From Bacillota bacterium (GTDB lineage: Bacteria; Bacillota; Clostridia; Christensenellales; QAND01), in contig QAND01000023.1 in NCBI GenBank assembly GCA_003150225.1, forward strand, positions 1-64,000: a stretch of DNA of 64,000 nucleotides. Direction: 5' to 3'. This document shows positions 25,817-33,149 of the stretch, piece after piece; the stretch's first letter is position 1, and each line of letters starts with the position of its first letter. The position numbers and the translations under genes were made by a program. The notes below the pieces were generated by a model that saw only the letters and a list, made by a program, of their open reading frames with translations, searched no databases and was not told where the DNA came from.

Positions 25817-26908
25817 CTACCTGTTTTCCCGCTCGAAATCGGCCATGAAATCCACCAATGCCTGCACGCCCGCAAGATCCATCGCGTTGTAAATGGACGC
25901 TCGGATGCCTCCTACGCTGCGGTGTCCCTTGAGGTTTACAAGCCCTCGCTTGGCGGCGTCCGCCACAAACTGCTTGGTCAGCTCCTCGGTCTTCAAGACG
26001 TAGGTCACGTTCATGATGGAACGATGCTGAGGATTGGGCACGGTAGCCGTATAGAGTTCGCTGTTATCAATGAAATCATAGAGCAGTTTCGCTTTTGCTA
26101 GGTTTCGCTCCTCCATAGCGGGAACACCGCCCAGCTCCTCCATCCATTTAAACACCAGATCCGCCATATAGATGGCAAAGGTGGGCGGGGTGTTATACAT
26201 GGATCCAGCGTCCGCCTGAATCTTATAATCCAGGTATACCGGTACCTGGGGACCCGCAAAGCCAATGAGATCCTCCCGCACGACGACGACGGTAAGGCCG
26301 GAAGGTCCAACGTTTTTCTGCGCACCGAAGAAGATCAGCCCAAACTTCTCCACATCCATCTCCTGGGAGAGGACGTTGGAGCTGGCATCCGCCGCCAAAG
26401 GCACCCCGGGCAGCGGCTCGGGAATTTCCGGCCATTTGGTTCCATAGATGGTATTGTTGGTTACCATATAGAGAAAATCCGCTTTGGGATCCAGCTTGCT
26501 GCGGTCCAGTTCTGGAATGTAGTTGAATTTTTTATCCTCAGAGGAGGCCACAATATTGACCTTCCCTACCTTCTTTGCCTCAGAGATGGCCTTTTTGGTC
26601 CAAGAGCCGGTATTGGTAAAATCCGCCGTAAAGCTGTTCCGGTAAAGGTTCAAAGGCACCATGGAAAACTGCAAGGTAGCGCCCCCCTGAAGGAACAGCA
26701 CCTTGTAGTTGTCGGGGATCTTCATCAACCTGCGCAGGCCGGCTTCGGCGCTGGCAATGATCTCCTCAAAAGCCGGAGATCGATGGCTCATCTCCATTAC
26801 AGACATTCCCGTTCCGCCGCAATCCGTCAGTTCGCGCGCGGCCTGTTCCAATACGGGCAAGGGCATCGCCGCAGGGCCCGCCGCAAAATTGTACACCCGA
26901 TTTGCCAT
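25817..26908 (-). CDS. serC: Phosphoserine aminotransferase
   Basis: Second step of serine synthesis: transamination of phosphohydroxypyruvate with glutamate; PLP enzyme. Family N-terminus RVYNFAAGPAAMPLPVLEQA and the PLP lysine in FGAQKNVGPSG (about residue 198). Length 363 is normal. The GGAGG ribosome site is at the right spacing for ATG 26908. Promoter at 27006-27034 drives serC-serA. Confidence 0.96.
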   Translation of the reverse strand: MANRVYNFAAGPAAMPLPVLEQAARELTDCGGTGMSVMEMSHRSPAFEEIIASAEAGLRRLMKIPDNYKVLFLQGGATLQFSMVPLNLYRNSFTADFTNTGSWTKKAISEAKKVGKVNIVASSEDKKFNYIPELDRSKLDPKADFLYMVTNNTIYGTKWPEIPEPLPGVPLAADASSNVLSQEMDVEKFGLIFFGAQKNVGPSGLTVVVVREDLIGFAGPQVPVYLDYKIQADAGSMYNTPPTFAIYMADLVFKWMEELGGVPAMEERNLAKAKLLYDFIDNSELYTATVPNPQHRSIMNVTYVLKTEELTKQFVADAAKRGLVNLKGHRSVGGIRASIYNAMDLAGVQALVDFMADFERENR

Positions 26909-27005
26909 TTTACTGCCTCCAATTCTTCAAAATTTTATTCTTATAACCCCATTATGCTCCACTTTTGTAGGGTAATAGAATACCAATAAAAAGTCGATTT
27001 CGTAA

Positions 27006-27034
27006 ATTATACTCTCTCACAATATGAAATACAA
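27006..27034 (-). promoter_or_regulatory. Promoter of serC-serA
   Basis: TTGTAT (27029-27034), 17-nt spacer, TATAAT (27006-27011) on the minus strand, about 90 nt before serC. Confidence 0.7.
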
Positions 27035-27056
27035 CACATTTTGTTGAATTTTTAAC

Positions 27057-27098
27057 AAAAGAATCCCATCCACTATATATAGTGGATGGGATTCTTTT
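27057..27098. terminator. 42-bp perfect palindrome, bidirectional terminator
   Basis: AAAAGAATCCCATCCACTAT and its exact complement form a loop-less 42-bp palindrome with T runs at both ends. It ends the 27122 gene and shields serC from it. Confidence 0.9.
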
Positions 27099-27121
27099 TA
27101 TACATATAAATTGTGTTTTTA

Positions 27122-29764
27122 TCATAAAAGAGGGATGGTCTTACACCGAACAGAGCCCTCATGGCCGCCAACGCATACCCGGATCGCAGAGGGTGGCTCT
27201 CCTTCGGATCCAGGGTCACCCCCATAGGTGACCCACATGGTATGCCTGCCAGGCTCTGCAACTTTCCGGCAAGCGATCCTCCATTTTTCGCCCCGTTTGA
27301 CCTCCACCGTCACGGGTCCTTCCCCGTCAATGGAAAAACGCAATGCGGCGCCCCATTCCCCGGGGGATATCCCCACTCCCGTTATGCTGGGTACTTGATT
27401 GAGGTTAATCGTTCCCTGCCGTAGCTCTCCAGTAGCACGCGCCACCCAAAGCCGCGCGGGGATGGGCTCGGGGATACCCACAATCTCTTCCTCCAGATGC
27501 AAGATCGCCGGGCTGTCGCTCTCCTCTATCCCGGTATGGAATACTCCAGGCAGGGTCTCCCGCACGCAATGCCCCTGACGCCATTCCAGTACCCGCAAAA
27601 GAGCTTTGGGAGAAAGATCTTCCATGGCAAAGAGCCCGACCGCCTGCTCCTCTCCGCCCTCTCTGGCTTGGAAACGCAATAGGATCCCCTGCGGATATTC
27701 CTCCCACCAGAGACGTGGCGGCAGCTCCTCACGCTCCCCATCCAGCAGCTCTTCTTCCTCCGGATCCCCTTCCTCCAGCTGCCGGAGCACGGATATGCGG
27801 TATAATAATTGACTGCCGTCCTCGGCCATCACCAGCACCGGGATCACAGTGACCGACCCCGGCTCCCCTAGCTCCGCTTTTCCCAGGCCAAAGACCACCG
27901 CCCGTTGATGGGCAGCCATGGCATCAATGGTAACAACCTCCGTTTCAACGGGAACTACCAGCCGGTATTCAGCCTCCATCGGATCAAATCCCGCCAGTAG
28001 TTCTTCCCCACTGGGGGACTGAACCGAAAGGAACGCCAAAAAGCCGTCGCCGCTGAAAAGCCGTAGGGTAAGTTCACCGGATCGGGCAAGGCGCAGTTGC
28101 GCCACAAAAGGGGGACCCTCCCTGGGCAGAATGGTTAAGGCATGATAACCCCCATAAGCAGAAAAATCCAAATGACCGCTGGAATCGGTTTCTCCCAGGG
28201 ATATGCCGTTCAGCAACAGCTCCGCGCCGGAAAGCCCCTCTCCCTTCCGTCCCAGCACCGTTAACCCCATCTGGATGCGGGTCAGCTCTACCCGGGCGGA
28301 TGCCTCGGGCTCCGCTCCTCCGCCAAAATCCCCTCTAGCCCGCAAATAATAGTTTCCTGCGGGCAAAGGATTGCCGCCATCATCCTTTCCATCCCAGCGA
28401 TATCGGTTCTCCCCCTTAACCCGACCGGTCTTTCCATCCAGGCGAAAGACTGAAAGCTCCTCTTGCGCCAGAGTTCGTACCCGGCGACCGGAGCTGTCCT
28501 CCACCCAAAGGGAGATGTTGCAGGGGCTGATGGTCTCCTCCCCACGCGAAAAAGCCACTCCAATGGAAAGCGTACCGCCGGGCCGGGGAGCAAAGGATTG
28601 TTCCGCGGTAAGAGCAATCTTGGGCGTTCCGGCAAAGGCACGGGTAATGGAAAACTCCGCCTCCCGATAGAGGCCGTCATCCAGCTGGGCCCGCAGAATA
28701 TAATTGCCTGTGGCTAGACGTCGATTTAAGGCGATGGATTGGGGATCTCCCTGGGGCTCCACCACCAGGGTGCCGGACTGTTGAACCCACCGATCCTGTA
28801 GTCCGCCCGGCTCCAGAGCGCTTAAATAGCGTTCCTTAGGATAGATCTCATACCGGAGCGTACCTCGTCTGGATACCTCCGGCATGACCGCCAGGGACCA
28901 GCTTCCCCCCAGAGCGGATGAAACCCCAAGACGCTGAAGCCCATCCGGCTCATCCATGCACCAGAGAGGCAGGCTTTCCTCCCCAATCCATCCAACCTGG
29001 CCCGCGCGGTTGGCCTGCTTTAAGTAAGCTCCCAATTCCCCTAGGGTCGTCACCTCTCCCTTGGAAGCGACGCCTCCCCGGCCAGCGCCGGTCAAGAGCC
29101 GGGTAAATACCCCCATGGGCGTGGTTCCTCCGGCAAGCGCGGTCTCATCCCGTTCTACTCCATAGAGCACCGAAACCTTTGCCTCCACGGGGGAGTGTTC
29201 CCTCTCATCCTCCATTCCTTCCAGAAGGGTCACACTGTTGCTGGAGGGCACAATGGGATTGGGCGGCAAAAACCCTCCCGCATAGTCGCAGTCCAGAATC
29301 ACCAGAAAGGAGCCAGGCAGCTCCTCCAACAGCCCATAGAACGCCTGGGGAAGAAGCAGATCCAGGCCCGTGCCATAGGTTCCGCCCAAGGTTAGCGCAG
29401 ATGTATCCCCGTTTAGGGTATCCGCCAGACCGGAATAATAAATGATGTTGAGATCCTCTTCCTTACCGTCCTCAAAAGCCTCTCGAATGGCCTCCAACAG
29501 AGCGGGAGCCGTGGTTCCCTCCAGCAAACGATGATCTGCAAGGCGCCGCCCCCCATAGGTTTGTGAGGCAAATAAGGCGTCCATTTCCCAGGCGTTGCGG
29601 CGGTATGTTTCCGCCATTGGCACACCGGTTAAGCCATCGTTCCCGTACCAAATCGAAAGGGTCCGTACCGCTGGGCGCCCCTCCTCTCCGTGGGCAGGCA
29701 AGGGAACCGCCAGCAGCGCCAAAAGCCCGATTAACCCAAAGGCCAGTGTCTTTTTCCAGCTCAT
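27122..29764 (-). CDS. Exported multidomain protein with an apparently inactive caspase-like domain
   Basis: An 880-residue secreted protein. Signal peptide to about residue 26 (ALLAVPLPAHG). Residues 33-270 resemble a caspase/C14-like fold: strand NIIYYSG at 106-112 and VILDCDYAGG at 155-164. In active relatives these are SGHG (catalytic His) and D-x-C-x-S-G (catalytic Cys); here they read SGLA and DCDYAGG, so His becomes Leu113 and Cys becomes Asp160. Then come beta domains: a FlgD-type Ig-like fold at about 410-485 (RYRWDGKDDGGNPLPAG), a PEGA-like stretch at about 500-570, and a cadherin-like beta-sandwich at about 573-662 with an acidic linker after it. ATG 29764 follows GGAGG. Function unknown; a binding or scaffold role is inferred. 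Confidence 0.75.
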   Translation of the reverse strand: MSWKKTLAFGLIGLLALLAVPLPAHGEEGRPAVRTLSIWYGNDGLTGVPMAETYRRNAWEMDALFASQTYGGRRLADHRLLEGTTAPALLEAIREAFEDGKEEDLNIIYYSGLADTLNGDTSALTLGGTYGTGLDLLLPQAFYGLLEELPGSFLVILDCDYAGGFLPPNPIVPSSNSVTLLEGMEDEREHSPVEAKVSVLYGVERDETALAGGTTPMGVFTRLLTGAGRGGVASKGEVTTLGELGAYLKQANRAGQVGWIGEESLPLWCMDEPDGLQRLGVSSALGGSWSLAVMPEVSRRGTLRYEIYPKERYLSALEPGGLQDRWVQQSGTLVVEPQGDPQSIALNRRLATGNYILRAQLDDGLYREAEFSITRAFAGTPKIALTAEQSFAPRPGGTLSIGVAFSRGEETISPCNISLWVEDSSGRRVRTLAQEELSVFRLDGKTGRVKGENRYRWDGKDDGGNPLPAGNYYLRARGDFGGGAEPEASARVELTRIQMGLTVLGRKGEGLSGAELLLNGISLGETDSSGHLDFSAYGGYHALTILPREGPPFVAQLRLARSGELTLRLFSGDGFLAFLSVQSPSGEELLAGFDPMEAEYRLVVPVETEVVTIDAMAAHQRAVVFGLGKAELGEPGSVTVIPVLVMAEDGSQLLYRISVLRQLEEGDPEEEELLDGEREELPPRLWWEEYPQGILLRFQAREGGEEQAVGLFAMEDLSPKALLRVLEWRQGHCVRETLPGVFHTGIEESDSPAILHLEEEIVGIPEPIPARLWVARATGELRQGTINLNQVPSITGVGISPGEWGAALRFSIDGEGPVTVEVKRGEKWRIACRKVAEPGRHTMWVTYGGDPGSEGEPPSAIRVCVGGHEGSVRCKTIPLL

Positions 29765-29911
29765 CCCATATCCTCCATTATTTTCCTTTTGGATAAATTC
29801 TATCATACTATATCCCATTGGAAAATCCCATGGATGCCTATAAAACGCTGACGAATAGCCATTGCCCATGCTACAATGTAAAAAACAAGTTCAAAGAAGG
29901 ATGTATGCCCT

Positions 29912-30403
29912 GTGAAGAAATGGCTGCCGATGATTCTGCTGGGAGGACTCGCCGCTTTGGTCATGGCGGGCTGTGGCCGCGTCCAAGCGCCGGAACCCAG
30001 CCCCAGCCCCGAGATCATTGCTCCCGGCTGCGATTCTCCCGATTGTAACGTCTCCAAACCCATGACCATCCACTTTCTCAAGATGGATGGAACCTGGATC
30101 CAAGAGGATAGGATGATGGAATGGCCGCCCTGGGGTACCTCCATTGAGGAATTCTCCGTCAAAGAGATGCTAAAGGGCTCTGCGGATGGCGCCCGCATCG
30201 CGCCGGAAGACTGTGCCCTGATATCCATCACCACCCAGGAGGGAACCTGCTCCCTGGTGTTTTCCAGCTCCTTTCCCTTTGAGGACGGCGCAAATTCCCT
30301 GGCGGCACAGTCCATTGCCAAAACCCTGTTTCAGTATGATTACATCCAATCCATTGTCATCACCGATCAACTGGAACAGTACTCTTTTATCCTATCCCGC
30401 TAG
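29912..30403 (+). CDS. Lipoprotein with a GerMN-like domain
   Basis: A 163-residue predicted lipoprotein: lipobox LVMAGC at about 16-21, a short PEPSPSPE linker, then a domain resembling GerMN (sporulation and germination) with strand VSKPMTIHFLKMDGTWI, the segment SIEEFSVKEMLKG, and the C-terminal IQSIVITDQ. The start is GTG 29912 with GAAGGATG about 8 nt upstream. Presumed to sit on the outer face of the membrane. The GerMN link is by pattern only and not certain. Divergent from the large exported protein. Confidence 0.75.
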   Translation: MKKWLPMILLGGLAALVMAGCGRVQAPEPSPSPEIIAPGCDSPDCNVSKPMTIHFLKMDGTWIQEDRMMEWPPWGTSIEEFSVKEMLKGSADGARIAPEDCALISITTQEGTCSLVFSSSFPFEDGANSLAAQSIAKTLFQYDYIQSIVITDQLEQYSFILSR

Positions 30404-30412
30404 CATAGCGAG

Positions 30413-30449
30413 CTGCCGGCGGCTCCTTTGAGCGCCGGCAACCTTTTTC
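30413..30449 (+). terminator. Terminator after the GerMN-like lipoprotein
   Basis: GCCGGCG (30415-30421) / CGCCGGC (30433-30439) stem, 11-nt loop, then AACCTTTTT. Confidence 0.75.
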
Positions 30450-30475
30450 CAATAAACTTGCGTATGCAATTATTG
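30450..30475. promoter_or_regulatory. Inverted repeat upstream of the MFS gene
   Basis: CAATAA and TTATTG arms enclose TTGCGTATGCAA, and a related GCATATGC lies at about 30523. Possible regulator site of the transporter; I see no matching regulator nearby. Confidence 0.3.
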
Positions 30476-30591
30476 AAAGGAACCTTTTTCCCCATTGCAA
30501 ACATGGCCAGATGGATGATAGCATATGCAAAAACCACGTTGTAAGCGTCCCGGTTTTTTCGGGTGCAAAGATATTTTTCAAGGGGTTGTTA

Positions 30592-31887
30592 ATGTTGGCA
30601 AAGCGAAAGTTCTTTTACGGTTGGGTGGTGGCGGCTTGCTGCGTCATGCTGGCCTTCTCCATCAACGCCATGGGGAATAACTCCATGACCTTTTATGTCA
30701 CGCCGGTGTCCGAGGCCTTTGGCATCTCCCGCACTACCATGAATTTCGCGCTGTTCACCACATCGCTCTTCGCCAAAACCCTCTGTGGGTTCTTCTATGG
30801 AAGTTTTGTGCGAAAGTTCGGGGTAAAAAAGCTGATGGTGGTGGGCGGCGTCTTCGCGGTATCCGCCTATTTGATCTTCTCCCAGGCCACCGGGGTGGCG
30901 TTCATCGTCATTGGCGCGGTGATCTACGGCATCGCCCATTCCATCGGTACTTTCAGCGCCTATAACGCCATCATCAACAACTGGTTCGTCAAGCGCAAGG
31001 GCCTGATGCTGGGCATCGTCAACACCAGTGTCGGCCTGGGCGGAATGGTGATCAATCCCCTGGTAGGCAGCTGGATTCAGTACCATGGCTGGAACGCTTC
31101 CTTCCTCTACACCGGCCTTTTGATCGGCGCCATTGCACTGCCCGCTCTCTGCCTGGTCAAAATTCATCCCTCGGAAAAGGGCGAGGTAGCCCTAGGCAGC
31201 GAAGAAGCCTCCGCGGCCCAGGCCGATCAGCCTGTCGTAGCCGCCAAGCCCCAGCTTCCGGTATTGTCCCTAAAGGGAGCCATGCACACCTATCGCTTCT
31301 GGCTTTTGGCGGGCATTCAGCTCCTGCAGGGTTTTGCGCTTGGGCCCTCCTTCTCCAACGTGGTGCCCAACCTCAATTCCCTGGGGATCGATCCGCTGTA
31401 TGTCTCCGGTGTGCTGGCGGTCATTCTAGCCTTTGGCGGCGCCGTAGGCAACATCACCTCCGGCCTTGTGTATGACCGATTCGGCCTTCGGGCTCTGTAC
31501 TTCACCATCGGCTCCATCCTGCTGGTGGGCATGGTCGCCATGAGCACCGTCACACCGGTCTCCGGTACCGTGGTTCTGATCATCAGCGTGCTGGGCATCG
31601 GCTATGGCAACTCCTTCTCCCTGGGAACCCTCTCCCACCTGATCAACACGGTATTCGGCTATGGTCGCACCGATTTTTCCGCCCTGTTCGGATGGCTGTT
31701 TGCCCTCTCCAACGCAGGCAATATGATCGGCGCTCCCTTCTCCGGTTGGATCTACGATGTAACCGGATCTTACCAGATCTCCTACATCATCTCCGCCTGC
31801 TGTTTGGTCGCCATCCTCTGCCTGATCCAGGTGGCCATCAGCGCCGGTAAAAAAGCCCAGGCCAAGGAGGCCATTGAGCTCCAATAA
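30592..31887 (+). CDS. MFS transporter, OFA (oxalate/formate antiporter)-like
   Basis: Membrane transporter of 431 residues with about 12 helices, major facilitator superfamily. The N-terminal FYGWVVAACCVM and the pattern in the fourth and fifth helices (HSIGTFSAYNAIINNWFVKRKGLMLGI) are typical of the OFA group, which exchanges small carboxylates. Central loop is hydrophilic with AQADQP. ATG 30592 has AAGGGG 6 nt before it; TTG 30595 is the alternative. No partner genes in the same direction. Substrate unknown. Confidence 0.88.
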   Translation: MLAKRKFFYGWVVAACCVMLAFSINAMGNNSMTFYVTPVSEAFGISRTTMNFALFTTSLFAKTLCGFFYGSFVRKFGVKKLMVVGGVFAVSAYLIFSQATGVAFIVIGAVIYGIAHSIGTFSAYNAIINNWFVKRKGLMLGIVNTSVGLGGMVINPLVGSWIQYHGWNASFLYTGLLIGAIALPALCLVKIHPSEKGEVALGSEEASAAQADQPVVAAKPQLPVLSLKGAMHTYRFWLLAGIQLLQGFALGPSFSNVVPNLNSLGIDPLYVSGVLAVILAFGGAVGNITSGLVYDRFGLRALYFTIGSILLVGMVAMSTVTPVSGTVVLIISVLGIGYGNSFSLGTLSHLINTVFGYGRTDFSALFGWLFALSNAGNMIGAPFSGWIYDVTGSYQISYIISACCLVAILCLIQVAISAGKKAQAKEAIELQ

Positions 31888-31894
31888 TTGAAAT

Positions 31895-31929
31895 AAAAAG
31901 CCCTTGGCCATATGGCCAAGGGCTTTTTT
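31895..31929. terminator. Bidirectional terminator of the MFS gene and ogt
   Basis: AAAAAGCCCTTGGCCA pairs with TGGCCAAGGGCTTTTT, a near loop-less stem with T runs on both sides between convergent genes. Confidence 0.92.
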
Positions 31930-31935
31930 CTTCTC

Positions 31936-32406
31936 CTAACGAATCCCTTCAATCTCCAACAGCTTTTCCTTTAGATCCACACCACCGGCATAGCCCACCA
32001 GTTTGCCGTTGCTTCCCACCACCCGATGACAGGGAATCAAAATGATCACCGGGTTCCGATTGTTGGCCAAGCCGACGGCGCGGTACCCCTTGGGACATCC
32101 AATGGCCTGCGCGATGTCTTTATAGGTACGGGTCTCCCCATAGGGAATCCTCTGCAACTCCTCCCAATCCCGTAGCTGGAATGCCGTTCCCTTAGGCCGG
32201 ATGGGGATCTCAAAGGTTCTCCGCTTGCCGTCAAAGTACTCATCCAACTGTTCCTTAAGGCGATGCAAAAGGGGCGTTTCCTCCCCGCTCTGCTCCCCCT
32301 CCACCGGCGGATAGATCCGATCCAGCACCAACTGGATAATGGCGCCATCCTCCTCTACCAGCCGAAGTTTACCAATCAATGTATCATGATAATTGATATA
32401 TTTCAT
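31936..32406 (-). CDS. ogt: Methylated-DNA--protein-cysteine methyltransferase
   Basis: Suicide DNA repair protein that removes alkyl groups from O6-alkylguanine. The active-site motif IPCHRVVGSNG is complete, with the acceptor Cys, and the DNA-binding region PYGETRTYKDIAQAIG is just before it. Length 156 is the Ogt form without an Ada domain. The start MKYINYHDT has AAGGAGG about 10 nt upstream. Frame is open up to 32703 but passes through the tRNA gene and a terminator, so I did not extend it. Confidence 0.94.
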   Translation of the reverse strand: MKYINYHDTLIGKLRLVEEDGAIIQLVLDRIYPPVEGEQSGEETPLLHRLKEQLDEYFDGKRRTFEIPIRPKGTAFQLRDWEELQRIPYGETRTYKDIAQAIGCPKGYRAVGLANNRNPVIILIPCHRVVGSNGKLVGYAGGVDLKEKLLEIEGIR

Positions 32407-32610
32407 GTGGACGCCCTCCTTGCACGGTCGTTTCCTTTTATCAGGGATAGTATACCGCAGATAACGCAAAAAGGCCACGGCAGCGGACTGCCCCCTGCCT
32501 TTTTGTCGATTCCAGCGCATCAGACAGCGGCAACATGTGGCTTCCGGGCAAAAGATTCGCAATCCACATATTACCGCTTTCCCTTGACAATATGGATGCT
32601 TATTTCGGGC

Positions 32611-32651
32611 AAAAAAATATCGCAACCCACAAACGCGGATTGCGATATTTG
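32611..32651 (-). terminator. Terminator of tRNA-Val
   Basis: Minus strand: AAATATCGCAA / TTGCGATATTT with a run of seven T, 17 nt past the encoded CCA end. Confidence 0.85.
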
Positions 32652-32667
32652 GTGCCGCCGTTGCGAC

Positions 32668-32743
32668 TGGTGGTCTGTACTGGACTCGAACCAGTGACCC
32701 CATCGATGTGAACGATGTGCTCTACCAACTGAGCCAACAGACC
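32668..32743 (-). tRNA. tRNA-Val (anticodon CAC)
   Basis: 76-nt cloverleaf including encoded CCA: acceptor GGTCTGT / ACAGACC with A73, D-arm loop AGTTGGTAGA, anticodon stem CATCG / CGATG with loop TTCACAT (CAC), T arm ACTGG TTCGAGT CCAGT. Decodes GUG. Confidence 0.96.
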
Positions 32744-32878
32744 GGGGTGCGTCCTCCCGGAGGAGAAACTGCTTGTATAGTATACTGTATCCCCAAAAGA
32801 TTTTCAACCCCAATTCTGGGAAAATCCCAAGAGCATAATCCATGGCGCCATCCCATAGGATGAATAGGGGTGATAAAC

Positions 32879-33082
32879 ATGCAATACCACCGGATGCGCA
32901 AAAAGGATACCCTGGAACGGCTCTCCGCCGATTACGGCGTGCCCATCTGTATGATCGTGCGGGCCAACGGCGGCCAGCTGCGGTTTCAGCCGGGGGATTT
33001 GGTCGCCATTCCACCCTGGTACTATTGCATCAATCCGGACGGCGAATTCCGTCCCTTCCCCTGCGGCATCGGGGAGGACTGA
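32879..33082 (+). CDS. LysM-domain miniprotein
   Basis: A 67-residue protein consisting almost only of one LysM-like domain: KKDTLERLSADYGVPICMIV at the start of the module and LRFQPGDLVAIPP at its end, matching the GDTL...N...L..G..L.IP pattern. No signal peptide, so it would stay inside, perhaps at the forespore or as an internal partner. Similar lone LysM proteins are common in spore formers. GGGGTG lies 6 nt before ATG 32879, and its own terminator follows. The GTG at 32870 is less likely. Confidence 0.7.
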   Translation: MQYHRMRKKDTLERLSADYGVPICMIVRANGGQLRFQPGDLVAIPPWYYCINPDGEFRPFPCGIGED

Positions 33083-33098
33083 TCCATTCCATGAGTCA

Positions 33099-33136
33099 AA
33101 CAAGCCAAGGCGGAGGATTCCGTCTTGGCTTGTTCT
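33099..33136 (+). terminator. Terminator between the LysM gene and uvrA
   Basis: AACAAGCCAAGGCGG pairs with CCGTCTTGGCTTGTT (one G-T) and sits between convergent genes; little U tail. Confidence 0.7.
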
Positions 33137-33149
33137 GTTGCAGAAAGGA

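Noticed and set aside
27057..27098. 42-bp palindrome as an attachment or recombination site
   Set aside because: It has T runs at both ends and lies right after a gene end, which is explained fully by a bidirectional terminator.
32407..32703. Longer ogt reading frame
   Set aside because: It would run through the tRNA-Val gene and its terminator; Ogt homologues begin at MKYINYH.
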